From Myrmaecium sp. VS I D KN 1 (Eukaryota; Ascomycota; Dothideomycetes; Valsariales; Valsariaceae), in the NCBI GenBank assembly GCA_019775845.1, contig JADQAV010000065.1, forward strand, positions 1 to 64,000: 64,000 nucleotides of DNA, given 5' to 3'. The notes under the pieces were generated by a model that made no database searches, was not told where the DNA came from, and saw only the letters and a list, made by a program, of their open reading frames with translations. This document shows positions 20,716 through 32,455 of this stretch, in pieces. Numbering within the stretch: the stretch's first letter is position 1; each line of letters begins with the position of its first letter. A program made the position numbers and the translations under genes.

Positions 20716-22673
20716 ATGTCCTCTTCCAGCTGGACGCCTCCTGCGGGCTATGAGTCGCGTCCCATTGCTATCCTCGGCGGCGGTGTCCTTGGGCGTCGCA
20801 TTGGTAAGTGAACACCTCAAAAGTACTCGGGCAATCCTCGAGGAGGGTGCTGACAACATACAGGTGCTTGCTGGGCCGCTGGCGGCTACGACGTGAACAT
20901 CCGCGATCCCAACGCAGAGCAACGGAAAGCCGCCGTCGAGTACATCAACAGCAGTATCCCCGTCTATGCCAAGTACCTCTCATCGCCCAAGACACCCGGA
21001 AAAGCGCAGGCATTTGAGGATGTCAAGACGGCCGTCGAGAACGCGTGGATCGTTTTCGAGGCGGTTCCGGAAAACCTCGAAATCAAGATCGACACCTATG
21101 CCGAACTCCAGCACCTTGCACCGCAAGACTGCATCCTCGCCTCCAACTCGTCCTCCTACAAGTCCAGCCAGATGCTCGCCAAAGTCGATCCCGCCAACTA
21201 CCACCGCATCCTCAACACACACTACATGATGCCGCCGGAGTTGCGGGTGGTGGAGCTCATGACGGACGGTCACACTGCGCAGGAGATCTTCCCGTTCCTG
21301 GTGGAGAAGCACCGGGAAGTCGGTTTGACGCCCTTCGTCGCGCGCAAGGAGTCCACCGGCTTCATTTTCAACCGCGTCTGGGCCGCCATCAAGCGTGAGA
21401 TCCTCAATATCCTCGACGAAGGCGTCTCCACCCCGGAAGAGCTTGACGCGATCTGGATCGAGATGTATGCGAACCGGAAGGCAGGACCCTGCCAGCTCAT
21501 GGACGGTACGTTGATTGCGCCATCCCCATTCCCTTCCTATCACTGACCTTTCCAGCTGTCGGCCTTGACACTGTCGCCTTCATTGAGCAGCATTACATCC
21601 ACGAGCGCGGCCTGCCCACCTCACCGGTCGAATTTCTCCAAAAACACTACCTCAGCCAGGGCAAGCTGGGCCTGAAGTCCTCCAAGGGCGGCCTTTACCC
21701 TCCAAAGTCAGCCGCCCCCACCAAGGAGCCCCAGGTCCTCGTTCTCGACGTCGGACTCGCGCACCCCACCAACCCTCTCGGCGGGGGTCGCATCCTGTCC
21801 TTTTCCCCCTCCAACCCTTCCCCCAAAGCCATCGCCTCCGGCCTCGCGCTTCCGGACGGCATCTCATACTCCCCAACCACCCATCGCATCTATTGGACGA
21901 ACATGGGCATCCCCAACAAGCCGGACGGCTCCATCCAATCCGCCAACCTCGACGGCAGCGACATCCGCACCGTGCTCCCGGCCGGCGATACCCCGCACAC
22001 GCCCAAGCAGCTCGTCGTCGACGCTCAGCCCGGCCAACCGGACGTGCTCTACTTCTCCGACCGCGAAGGGCTGCGGGTGTGGCGCTGCCAGGGCGACGGC
22101 AGCGGGTTGGAATGTCTCGTGCGCAACGGCGATTGGCGCGACCCCGCCCACCAATCGGACCAGATGCGCTGGTGCGTCGGCATCGCCGTCAGCCGGCGGA
22201 CGGGCCATTTCTACTGGACGCAGAAGGGCTTCAGCAAGAGCGGCCGGGGCAAGATCCTGCGAGCGCGCCTGGACATGCCGGCGGGCGCGACGTGCGACGC
22301 GCGGCCGGACGTCGAGGTCCTCGTCCAGGGGCTGCCGGAGCCGATCGATCTGGAGATCGACGAGGAGGCGGGGGAGCTGTGGTGGACGGATCGGGGGGAG
22401 TTGCCGTGGGGGAACACGTTGAATGCGATGCGGGTGGAGGATTTGGGCGTGCAGGGCAAGCAGCATCGGATTGTGGCGAGGGGGTTTCATGAGGCGATTG
22501 GGTTGAGCGTGGTGAGGGATGGGAAGGGCGGGCGCACGGTGTGGGTGGCGGATTTGGGCGGCGCGGTGTATGCGGTTGATGTTGATGGGGAGGGGAGGGG
22601 GAGGAAGAGGAGGGTGTATGAGGAGGAGGGGGCGGCCTTTACGGGGGTTACTGTTGTTGGTGCTGCTGTGTAG
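20716..22673 (+). CDS. 3-hydroxyacyl-CoA dehydrogenase fused to six-bladed beta-propeller
   Basis: Exons 20716-20803, 20864-21505 and 21556-22673; 615 aa; introns of 60 and 50 nt. Residues 15-200 form the NAD-binding domain with GGGVLG at 21-26 and a NTHYMMPP segment holding the presumed catalytic His. Residues about 200-295 are the C-terminal helical dehydrogenase domain, ending in the usual GKLGLKSSKGGLY. From about 305 to the end the protein resembles a SMP-30/YWTD-type propeller, with repeated blades carrying IYWTNMG, FYWTQKG and LWWTDRG. The dehydrogenase half would oxidise a 3-hydroxyacyl-CoA or similar hydroxy acid. The propeller half could be a lactonase or a binding platform. Both halves lie in one frame with no sign of a lost boundary. 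Confidence 0.85.
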
Positions 22674-23428
22674 GGGAGGGGACGGAGGGGAACGGTTGAT
22701 TGATTGAGTGATGATTGGATCTATGACTGTCTTGATGCTTTGGATCTGGTATAGAATGTTTGTGTATATAATGTTTCATGCTTTTCTTGGTTTTGCTGAA
22801 TTACTGAGATGGAAGAACAGGTGGGGACAAATTCTGGAATTGCTTGATGGCTTCGGTATAGATGTGTGTGTTTATACATAAATATATAGCTATTACAGTA
22901 CCTGTGAGTAGATATTCCTTTGGTAATGACCATGAGAGATGATCTGAGCCGCCCCAAATCCCCGGTCCCGCATGCTCGTTGGGAGAGATGGAACCAGTCA
23001 GGGTCCAGGCATTCCCCTCAGCCTTACGGCGCCACGATGAACCACGACGGGCGATGGCGTGAGGATGGCGCGGGATCCCCCAACAAGTCCGCCCCGGCGG
23101 TACGACCTTGGCCTGACATTTCCCACCCGCACCCCGCCTTACCGCCTCGTCGCCTTGTCGTCCTGCTACTTTTCCGCCCCTCTCCGCTCTTTTTGCCCGT
23201 GTCGTCTCTAGGTTCTTCTCCGCCACCAGCTGTTTGTCCCCAACACCCAACGCGCGCGGATGGGGATGGGATCAGGCGCAACTAAACACAGGACTTGAGG
23301 GTGCATTGCAATGGTCTCATATCATATATCGACTACCATCCCTTGCCCGGCCATGATGGCTTCTCTCCCATCGCCTTCTCCGCCGCCGACGTGAACGACG
23401 ACCGCTTCCGTCTGCCATTACCACCGCC
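22674..23428. other. Intergenic, desaturase promoter
   Basis: The 3' flank of the dehydrogenase-propeller gene and the promoter of the desaturase gene. AT-rich at 22730-22910, then GC-rich. No coding frame recognised. Confidence 0.5.
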
Positions 23429-25027
23429 ATGGTGCACATCTCCGAGACCCGCATGACGGCCACCAACTGGCATCGGCATGTCAATTGGCTGAACGTCTTC
23501 CTCACCGTGCTCATCCCGCTGGCTGGCTGCGTGGCGGCGTTCTGGGTGCCGCTGCAGCTTAAGACGGGTTTGTTTGGGTTTTGGTACTACTTCTTCACTG
23601 GATTGTGTGAGTGATGTCCTGCTGCCGTTTTGCGAAGAGAGAGTTGGGCGGCTGACAGGCCTCACAGCGATCACCGCCGGCTACCATCGCCTCTGGTCCC
23701 ATCGGTCCTACACGGCTTCCCTGCCCCTGCGCATCTTCATGGCCGCGTTCGGCGCCGGCGCCATCGAAGGATCCATCCGATGGTGGTCCCGCGACCATCG
23801 CGCTCACCACCGCTACACCGACACCGACAAGGACCCGTACTCGGTGAAGAAGGGGTTGTGGTACTCGCATGTACGCTTGCTCTCCTCCACCTTCCCTCGA
23901 CTCTCAGTCCCCCTTTCGTAACTGACGATCAGACGAACCACTGCAGATGGGCTGGATCCTCATGAAGCAAAACCCCAAGCGGATCGGGCGCACAGAGATC
24001 TCCGACCTCAACGAGGACCCCGTCGTGCTCTTCCAGCACCGCCACTACGTCCCGCTCGCGCTGGGGATGGGCATCGGCTTCCCCGCCATCGTGGCCGGAT
24101 TGGGCTGGGGCGACTGGGCGGGCGGACTGGTGTACGCGGGCATCCTGCGGGTCTTCTTCGTCCAGCAGGCGACCTTCTGCATCAACAGCCTGGCCCACTG
24201 GATCGGCGCGCAGCCGTTCGACGACCGGAACAGCCCGCGCGACCACGTCTTCACCGCGCTCATGACCCTCGGCGAGGGCTACCATAACTTCCACCATGAG
24301 TTCCCGAGCGATTACCGCAATGCGATTCGTTGGTATCAGTATGACCCGACTAAGGTCCGTCTTCTCTCTCTAACATCTTTCTATCCCCTGAACTCACCGA
24401 CACTAACATTGCCCGACTCCAGTGGTTCATCACCCTCTGGTCGCACCTCGGCCTGTGCTGGGACCTGAAGCAATTCCGCTCCAACGAGATCGAAAAGGGG
24501 CGCGTGCAAATGCAGCAAAAGCAGCTGGACCGCGTCCGGGCACGGCTCGACTGGGGCACACCCCTGGACAAGCTGCCCGTGATGGAATGGGAGGAGTACG
24601 TCGCCGCCGCCAAAGGCGGGCGGGACCTGATCGTCATCGCCGGCGTGGTGCACGACGTGACCGCCTTCGTCGCCGATCATCCAGGCGGTCGGAGCTTGAT
24701 CCGCAGCGCGATCGGGAAGGATGGGACGGCGGTGTTTAATGGGGGGGTGTATAAGTACGTTAACCCCCGCCTCTCTTCCCCCTTCTTCCCTTGGGGAAAA
24801 ACTCAAACACTGACTCCGTCGTTCGCAGCCACACCAACGCCGCCCACAACCTCCTGGCCACCATGCGCGTCGCCGTCGTCCGGGGCGGGATGGAGGTCGA
24901 GATCTGGAAGCAGGCCCGCGCCGAGCAGGCGCGCATGAGCAAGGACTCGTATGGCCGCCGCATCGTCCGCGCGGATGATCAGATCACCCGCGTGCAGCCC
25001 CCGGCCGCGAGCGCCGTTGCGGCGTGA
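23429..25027 (+). CDS. Delta-9 acyl-CoA desaturase with C-terminal cytochrome b5 domain
   Basis: Five exons: 23429-23606, 23668-23870, 23947-24354, 24423-24754, 24829-25027; 439 aa. Three histidine boxes are intact: HRLWSH at 66-71, HRAHH at 103-107 and HNFHH at 240-244, which bind the di-iron centre. About four membrane segments flank them. Residues about 310-410 form a cytochrome b5 domain with HPGG from residue 349 and the second ligand near HTNAAHN. This is the OLE1/SdeA layout, placing a double bond in stearoyl- or palmitoyl-CoA at the ER. It is somewhat short at both ends for the family. Its place beside a 3-hydroxyacyl-CoA dehydrogenase and a b5 reductase suggests a lipid role for the block, though housekeeping copies also exist in fungi. 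Confidence 0.93.
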
Positions 25028-25842
25028 AGGCGCAGGCTGATGTATATATTTTCTTTTCTTTTCTTTCTGTGGGCCGTGGGTTCCCGTTCTTTCTACGATT
25101 CCGCAACGACAAGGGGTGACGAAAAGGAGGCCTGGGTGGACTGAGGATCCGGGCCTGGTGGGTAGATATCATGAGCGGCGTTATTGGAGTGATCTCCTTT
25201 TCCTTTTCCTTTTCCTTTTCCTTTTCTTCTCTCTTGGGGTTTCCCATATAGACACATCTTCCCCCACCTCTCCAAACGAAGAAAAAAACGACCTCGCTCC
25301 ATCCAGCTCCTCTCCCTCCTGCCTATGAAGATACAGAGTACAGTATGTTACATATCAGTCTCCGTACGTGTCAAACATGAGAGCCATCACACCGTATCGT
25401 GGGACGAGGCTCCCATTCTGAGAGAGAGGGCCGAAGGACGCCGGTCCACTCCACTCCACTCCACTCCAACTACGCTCCATCCCACTCTGCCGGACATTTG
25501 AAAGGAGACGTCTGTACATGCTGTCAAGAAAAGAAGTGTAAACGTGGAAGATGGAATGCTCATCGGTAGAGTACTTCAGATAAGTGAAATCAGCAGAAAA
25601 CCCGCCCGCGCCCGGTCGTGAAATGGGAATCATACATACTGTACATACATGCGTTGAAGAAAGAACGAACAAATGACAAGAAGCCAGCCAACCCAATCCA
25701 ACCCAACCCATACAATCCCATCCACACAAGCCGACCCAGACAGATGGACAAGAACAACAAGGCGAAGGAGAAGCGGAGGAGGAGGATACGACACACCTCC
25801 CCTCCCCTCCCCACCCAACAACGGCGTATGAAAGAAACATCA
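25028..25842. other. Convergent intergenic region with simple repeats
   Basis: The 3' flanks of the desaturase and second regulator genes. Includes a (TCCTTT)n run at 25196-25227 and a CCACT repeat near 25447-25468. No coding frame recognised. Confidence 0.5.
25196..25227. repeat. TCCTTT hexanucleotide microsatellite
   Basis: About five perfect copies of TCCTTT in the 3' flank of the desaturase gene. Confidence 0.9.
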
Positions 25843-27888
25843 TCACGCCAAACTCAACCCCCCACTCCCCGGCGCGACAACCCGCTCCCAATCATTCCTC
25901 TCCGCCTCCCCAACTCCAAACCCCCCACCCCCCGCACCGACACCAACACCCACAACCCCCGCCATCGTCCCTCCCACTCCCACCCCACCCTCCCCAGCCC
26001 CTCCTCCTCCTCCCCCCTCCCCCACAGCCAGATCCCTCACCCCCCACACCCTCCTCACCACCTCCCCCGTGCGTCTCGCATTCGCCACGCTCCCCTCACG
26101 CAACGCCTCCAGCGCTTCAAGAACAAAGGTGCGGCCTTCTACCACCACCACCTCCTCTTCCTCCTCTTGCTCCTCTCGCTGCTCAACATCCGCCTCATCC
26201 TCCTCCGCTCCTCCCACCCCAGGGCCTGGAAGGCGAATCCACGGATCCAACGGATCCAACTCAACCCCGACGACGAAGACAACCCATCCCAGCCCCGCCA
26301 TCCGGCGGCGCCGGACGAAGGGACGCAGGCCACGGACGATCTGGGCGAGGAGCTGCTTGATGAGCGGGGTTGCCGGGTTCGCGGAGGAGAGGGTGGCGTG
26401 GAGGTAGACGGTGGCGGCGAGGCGTTTGAGCTCCGCGACGCGGGCGAGGGCGGTATCGGCCGGGTCGGGCGGGCGCTGGACGAGTGCGTCCAAAGCGTCT
26501 TCGAGGGCGGCGGCTTGGCGGGCGAAGGAAGGCGGGTCGCGATCCCGCCCCCGGATCCGGCTGAGCTCCGTGATGCGCGAGAGCAGGTGCGCCAGGTGCG
26601 GCGAGATGGACATGTATGGGTCGATGACGTCCCAGTCGGACGGCTGGAGGGCGGAGGAGGAGGGGGAGCAGCAGGGGAGGGACCAGGCGTTGCTGCCGAA
26701 CTTGGGGGCTTCGCCGCAGGCCGTCCGGCCGATGACGTCTTGGAAGGCGAAGAAGCGGTGGGCGAAGGCTTCGAGGTCGGTGATGGGGGAAGGGAGCGCT
26801 TGGCGTCGGAGGGAGAGTAGGTCCCGGGCCCCGCGCAGGTGCACGACCCATTTGCTGCTGCTGTCGTGGTCGCTGTCGTTGTCGGGGGTTTCCCCGTCGC
26901 TGCGGGGCGCGACGATCTCGTACATGCAGAGGAGGAGCATGGTGAGGAGGGGCGAGGGGTCCATCAGTGTGTTTTCGGAAGCCAGATGGGTGCGGAGGGC
27001 GGTGAGGGTTTCGGACTTGAGCGAGAGAGCGATACGGCGGTAGGTGCAGTCGGTTTGCGAGCGGAGGCAGGCGGAGACGGCGAGGACGGAGGTGAGGACC
27101 AGTGGCGAGGAGGTCAGGGCGAAGGGGAGGATGAGGGTGAAAAAGGGAGACGGCGTGGAGCGTGACGGTGTTGTGAGCGGGCAGAAGCGAGAGGTGTAGA
27201 AGTCGAGGAGAGTGGCGTGCTGCGGAGTGGAGATGTCCGGGAAGAGGGAGAGCGGAGAGAGGAGCGGGGCGGTGTGGGAGGAGAAGGACAAGGGGGAACG
27301 TGGGGAGGAGCAGGTGCTGTGAAGAACGAGCTGGGAGGAGTGGGAGGGGTCCCAGTAGTCCAGGTTCAAGGGAATGTCCTCCGGCAGCGGGGAGAGACGG
27401 GAGTGAGTGCTGGCGGGGCTGGAGACGGAGGCCAAGCTGACCAGGTCGTGGCTCGGAGCGGGCGACAAGGCCACCTCGGAAAGGGCAGGCTCCGTGTCGG
27501 AGTCATCGTGGCGTTCCGCGCCGAAGTCCAGATACAAGACCTGCCGCACGTCTTCCGTGCTGGTATGAATGAACTGGTGAGGCCCGATCCGCGGCACCGG
27601 ACACCAAACAGTGCACAGCTCGTCCAGCGAGGTAGGAATATCGGCCTCCCTCGCCGCGCCGGGCTTGCCCCAGACGCCCTGGCGACCAAAGGCCAAGCCA
27701 CGCATGGCGAACTCGTCTTCCCACTTCAGCTGGACGCCCATGTGGCAGGGCAGGCCGCGGAGGCGGCAGCGGGTGCAGATCGGTCGGGCCTCGTCGCACT
27801 TGACCTTCTTCAGCCGACAGGTGGAGCAGCCGGTGCGGGTGCGGGTGCGCTTGGGGGCGGCGGCGTCCCCGGATTTGCGTCGTGCCAT
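25843..27888 (-). CDS. Zn2Cys6 transcription factor (Fungal_trans_2-like)
   Basis: Intron-free, 681 aa. The binuclear cluster runs from Cys21 to Cys48 (CSTCRLKKVKC then CTRCRLRGLPC), preceded by a basic KRTRTRTG segment. After a Ser/Pro-rich linker, residues about 215-500 match the Fungal_trans_2 domain, beginning LLDFYTSRFCPLTTPS and including an LLLCMYEI helix. The last 80 residues are Gly/Val low complexity, with an acidic EEDEADVEQREEQEEEE run just before. It is the last gene of the oxidative block and divergent from the Rds1 gene 2.9 kb away. Its target genes are unknown. Confidence 0.88.
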   Translation of the reverse strand: MARRKSGDAAAPKRTRTRTGCSTCRLKKVKCDEARPICTRCRLRGLPCHMGVQLKWEDEFAMRGLAFGRQGVWGKPGAAREADIPTSLDELCTVWCPVPRIGPHQFIHTSTEDVRQVLYLDFGAERHDDSDTEPALSEVALSPAPSHDLVSLASVSSPASTHSRLSPLPEDIPLNLDYWDPSHSSQLVLHSTCSSPRSPLSFSSHTAPLLSPLSLFPDISTPQHATLLDFYTSRFCPLTTPSRSTPSPFFTLILPFALTSSPLVLTSVLAVSACLRSQTDCTYRRIALSLKSETLTALRTHLASENTLMDPSPLLTMLLLCMYEIVAPRSDGETPDNDSDHDSSSKWVVHLRGARDLLSLRRQALPSPITDLEAFAHRFFAFQDVIGRTACGEAPKFGSNAWSLPCCSPSSSALQPSDWDVIDPYMSISPHLAHLLSRITELSRIRGRDRDPPSFARQAAALEDALDALVQRPPDPADTALARVAELKRLAATVYLHATLSSANPATPLIKQLLAQIVRGLRPFVRRRRMAGLGWVVFVVGVELDPLDPWIRLPGPGVGGAEEDEADVEQREEQEEEEEVVVVEGRTFVLEALEALREGSVANARRTGEVVRRVWGVRDLAVGEGGGGGGAGEGGVGVGGTMAGVVGVGVGAGGGGFGVGEAERNDWERVVAPGSGGLSLA

Positions 27889-30170
27889 GGCGGCGGGTGC
27901 AACAACGCCGGCAACGCAGACAACGCGGGCGGTGCTCCGGCGTCACGCTGCCCTAGCGATTGGAGGAGGCAGGAGGAGGGAGGAGGGAGGAGGATCGGCA
28001 GCGGCAGCGGAAGCGGATGTGGAGGTGGAGAGCAACCGTGACTGGTTGCCGCACGAACGGATTGGTGACAGCACCGGTCGATGCACGCCGGGTGGAGCTA
28101 GTGATGAGCTGAAGACAGGAATGGGGGAGGCGTGAAAGTGAAGAAGCGGAGGGGAGAGAAGAGGAAGGTCGACGCTGGCTGGGGGATGGAGGGAGGGAAG
28201 TGAGTTTGGGGAAGGGAACGACCGGCGGGCGACCTGTGTGTGAGGTGGACCTCGGACCGCTGATAAGGACAACATCGGCCGGCTGGACTGGCCCGATCGC
28301 CCCCGCCTGCTGTACCACCACCCGCCACTGGCCCCTGCACCGTGCACCGCATCTTCCCCCGCACAATCCAGGGCCGTGGCTGAGTCATGAGGTGGGAGAG
28401 GAGTTCGATTGGTGACCGAGGTACACGAGTCATGGTCGCGGTCGCTTTCGCAGTCGTAGTTAATGCAAACAAGGGGCAGATTGTTTACCTCCTCTTCGTC
28501 CCTGAACGGATGATATGTACTAGTATAACTTTCGCCACTGGAGTGTACCAGGTCATCTTCATCGATGGAAGGAAAAGGAAGGAGATCATATCAATCACCC
28601 CAGTCCCGCGGAGCTGATAACGATTCGAACTCACCCCACTAGCACCCGAGATCTGATAAGAGTCACGAAGAGAAAGAGAAAGAAGAGAAAGTGTAGTACG
28701 AACACACAATCACGCATCATTGTCATGCGTTTGGGCGAGATAATAAACGGAGAACGGGTAGGAGGGCGTGGTGGACGTGTTTATCTCCGTCAACTCATCC
28801 ATTCTTCCCTCTCTCTCGGTTCATCTCCGCCACAGAAGAGAGGGCAGCGTGGGGGAAAAAACCGACCGTCCGGGACGAGCGAGACCTCGAACCCGAGAAC
28901 CAACGGCCCGAGCAGACGGTTACGGATTGCACCTGGGTACCACGCCCGGAAAACACTAGAATGGAGAAAAGGAGAGTTGCCAAGCAGTCTTCCTCAGCTA
29001 CTCAAAGCCAAAAGACATGATACGTACCTCAAAGAACAGAAAGGATGCATTCTACCTGAGCAGCCATTGCTCCGCTCAGTAGAGTTATGCGTCGCGCATG
29101 TGGGAGGATTGATGGAAGAGCGAAGAGGAGGAGGTTAGAGCTCGACAGACAACTCCAGTGGTTCGACAGATAGACCATCGATCAATCCCGCGACGCTCAC
29201 CGTCGAGAAACTTACGGGCGCAGTGAGGATTGATTGAATTCCAGCAGCTGAATACATGCAGCAGGAGAAGGATCGCGTACGTCCATGCGTGTAGGAAGCA
29301 GATTTGGGGTCGTCAATATGGATGGATGTCCATACAGTACATTACCCCCCCTCGCTTGATGCTCGGCTGCACTCCCACCCCCATAACATCCTCACGTCCC
29401 CCAAGAAAAGAGAAAAAAGAGAAAAACAAGGAGTGAGAGAGCGAGGGAGAGGAGAGAGAGGAGCAGGGCGCCATCAGAAACCAACCAGAAACCTCACGAA
29501 GTCGCCTTAAGAAGATGGAAAGATCAAGGGAGACCTCCGACTTCAGCGCCACTGCACTGCACACCTCCCTCAGTCATGATGCCGATGCCCATCACTCCCA
29601 GCAAAGCTGCTCCGCGTTCCGTCAATCCCTGCCGATAACTATCCAACAGCAACGGCAACTTCCATCAGCGACGCGGGGATCGGTTCAGATCAGATCAGAT
29701 AACCAACTGCCAGGGTCAATTTTAATCCGTCACACCGCCGAAAGAAAAGAGGCCGACCGCTCTCGACCCGTCACGCTCTCATAATCCTATCTGATCCCCA
29801 GGCGGAAGTGATGACGTCGTTTGCTTGTACCTACATGTCGTCTCTTCCTTTCAAGGAAAAGGGACTGTTGGGTCGATATCCCGGACCAATCAGCAGTCGG
29901 CATCGGTCTTGGCGGCGGGAGGAGAGATCGCGGGAGGTTTCCCCACTTTTCACCGAGAGATCCTCCACTGTGACTGGGTTTTTCCCACCGCCGTCATCCT
30001 CACCTCGCTGGCTTTCCGCTGCTCAACAAAACCTCTTGCCGTCGCGCTCCGCCGAGATGGAAAAGCTCTCCAGTGCGAGAACCAGCATGCAAAACGTCCA
30101 GTAGCACGGCATATTCCGTACCTTACCTTTAGTTCACATCACACAAACGCGGCAAACGTTCCAACGTCCA

Positions 30171-30194
30171 TCCTCCTCCTCCTCCTCCTCCTCC
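30171..30194. repeat. TCC trinucleotide microsatellite
   Basis: Eight uninterrupted TCC units upstream of the Rds1 gene. Confidence 0.9.
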
Positions 30195-30680
30195 GCCGAC
30201 CTCACAGTGTCGTCATCGCAACGTCTTTTCCCGTCCCCTGTCGCCGGCCCACCCCCGGACCCGGTCCACCAGCGGTTCCTCCCTTCTGCATGCGTGCCGT
30301 CAACCCAATTTTGTGACTTGGAGAAGAAAAAAAAACGTGTCGCGCCAACCATGTCGGGCGGACCCCCGAGACCAACTCCCCCATCCCGTCATCGTTCACA
30401 ATGCCATCCTTTCTTTCTTCAGCCTTGCAAGTTCTTCCCCCATCTCCACCCTCCCTTCCGAGACCATTCCCCATTCACAATGAGATCGGCAAATATTGTA
30501 CTAGCTCCGATCGGAACGGTCCCAGTCCACGCATCTGTCACCCGCGCTCCGCTCCCGGAGGTTTTTCCTGGGCCAAAATCCCATATGCCCCTTACCCGTA
30601 CGTACGTCATGGTGAGGAACTTCCATGCGCTCCGTCACACCTCCTCCTCGTCCTGACCCCTGGCTCCCGATGCCACGGGT

Positions 30681-30689
30681 GTATATAAC
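30681..30689 (+). promoter_or_regulatory. TATA box of the Rds1 gene
   Basis: GTATATAAC about 100 bp upstream of the start codon, followed by a pyrimidine-rich leader. Confidence 0.6.
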
Positions 30690-30784
30690 CTCCCCTTCGC
30701 ATCTCATCCCTCCACGATCCTTCCACCTCCACACCACACCCGGTTCGATTGTGATACCCAGCCCACCCCTCCGGAGGATACGCC

Positions 30785-32324
30785 ATGCCTCTCTCCCAGG
30801 TACTCCTGCCCCTCGCCTTCGGCGCGCTGGCCGCCTGCGCGCCTGCCGCTACCTCCTTCGGCCCCGACAGCCAGATTCCCGCCATCACCACCGCCGTCCC
30901 GCGCGGGACCGACGTCGGCGCGGCGCCGCCCTTGGTCAACAGCAAGACCACCGGCAGCAGTTACCATGGCCCATACTCTGGCACTCCGACGACGACCGGC
31001 CATCTCGCCGGTTCGACCACCCTTGCCGCGACCATCTCCCCTCTTCCCAACACCATCGCCACTTACTACAACAGCAACGGCAAGCTCCAGCAGCCCGAGG
31101 TGATCCCCTACCAGCCTGCCGGTAAGCCATTCGACTCCCTCTCAGTTCCCTTTCCCACTCTAACCATCCGCAGGCGGTGTTGGCACCAACGGCACCATGC
31201 CCGTCTATCAGGTCCAGTCCGACTTCGACTTCCAGTCGGTCGCCCTGGGCGTGCACCAGGAGTTCATCGAGCTCGACCTCTTCCACTACGGCCTCGAGGT
31301 GTTCTCGGATGAGGATTTCATCGCCGCCGGTCTGACCGCCGAGCACCGCCAGCTCCTCGAGTACATGGCCATCCAGGAAGCCGGCCACGCCACCCTCCTT
31401 TCCAACATGCTTGGCGAGGCCGCCCCCAAGCAGTGCACGTACGACTACCCCTTTAAGACAGTGCGCGAGTATATCGACTTTAACGTTCGCCTGACCCGCT
31501 GGGGTGAGGCGGGTAACTGGGGCTTCGTCGGCCACTTGGACTCCAAGGAGGTCGCCACCCTGATCACCCAGGCCGAAGCCATCGAGGCCCGCCAGCAAGC
31601 CGTCTTCCGCCAGATGCTCGGCCTGCACCCGATGCCCATCTGGTTCGCGCCGGGGATCCCGCAGAGCTGGCACTGGACGCTGCTCGCCCAGTACATCTCG
31701 TCGTGCCCGGCGAACAACACGCGCCTGGTCTGGCAGAACTTCCCGAACCTGTTCATCACCAACGACCCGAACCCGAACCGGTGGTCCCCCAACGACACCG
31801 ACGTCAGCGAGAACAGCCTGCTGCGGTCGGGCGACCCGGCCAACGACACGCTCGTGCCGAGCGACGAGTCCTGCGTGAACGTGAACGTGACGGGCTACAG
31901 CTGCTCGCCGGGCATCCACCGCCAGCGCAACGAGCCCCTCAGCTTCCCGGGTCGGATCGTGAACCTGACGTGGGAGGACCCGGGCAAGGCGGTCGGGCCC
32001 AACAACAGCTACACCACCTCGACGACGGCGGGCACGCCCAAGTTCGTCGCCTGGGTCTCCCAGCTCAACGTCACGTACACGCCCTTGATGTCGTACAACG
32101 ACAGCACCACGGGCGTGCCGACGGATATCCCCGAGGGAAAGAGCGAGCTCGCCACCAACCGCGGCTGGACGTGGCAGCCGCCGAATGAGGTGCTTGAGAC
32201 CGATCCGGCTGTCAACGGCACCGTCTTCGTTGCCCTGACCGATCGCGACCTCTTCGTCACTCCCTTCAACCTGTCCATGATCAACCCGTATGTGCGGGCG
32301 CTGGGTGTGTATTTTGCGGGTTGA
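30785..32324 (+). CDS. Rds1-like ferritin-fold stress protein, secreted
   Basis: Exons 30785-31121 and 31174-32324, a 52-nt intron, 495 aa. A signal peptide is visible at residues 1-23 (MPLSQVLLPLAFGALAACAP). A Thr/Pro-rich region follows. Residues about 118-290 form the ferritin-like four-helix domain of the Rds1 family, with HQEFIELDLFHYGLEVF and EYMAIQEAGHATLL carrying Glu and His residues in helix positions. The C-terminal part is rich in Asn-X-Ser/Thr sites, consistent with glycosylation. S. pombe rds1 is a nutrient- and stress-responsive gene of unclear biochemical function, so no reaction is proposed. A TATA box lies about 100 bp upstream. Confidence 0.9.
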
Positions 32325-32430
32325 AGGACCTGTTAGCGTGAGACGTTTTCGATGTGATGATCTGATGAGAGAGTGAGAGAGAGAGGCATGATGCTCTGTA
32401 CTGTATATAGCGGCGCGAGGTGCGAGGAGC

Positions 32431-32455
32431 TAATGTAATGTAATGTAATGTAATG
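32431..32455. repeat. TAATG pentanucleotide microsatellite
   Basis: Five perfect copies of TAATG in the 3' flank of the Rds1 gene. Confidence 0.95.

Larger units (their letters stand above)
27889..30784. other. Long divergent intergenic region, no gene seen
   Basis: About 2.9 kb between the second Zn2Cys6 gene and the Rds1 gene. Many short frames exist, but none has a domain or balanced composition. A TCC triplet run lies at 30171-30194. Long promoters are common for stress-regulated genes such as Rds1 homologues (general knowledge). Confidence 0.5.

Noticed and set aside
16930-22973. GTCCCGCAT shared by P450 and desaturase upstream regions
   Set aside because: A 9-mer is expected about once by chance in a window of this size, and its orientation relative to the two genes differs.
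28615-28645. TTCGAACTC / GAGTTCGAATC tRNA-like string
   Set aside because: No matching acceptor stem or A-box on either strand within tRNA distance.
30936-31919. 327-codon frame antisense to the Rds1 gene
   Set aside because: Composition is a shadow of GC-rich codons on the other strand; no domain.
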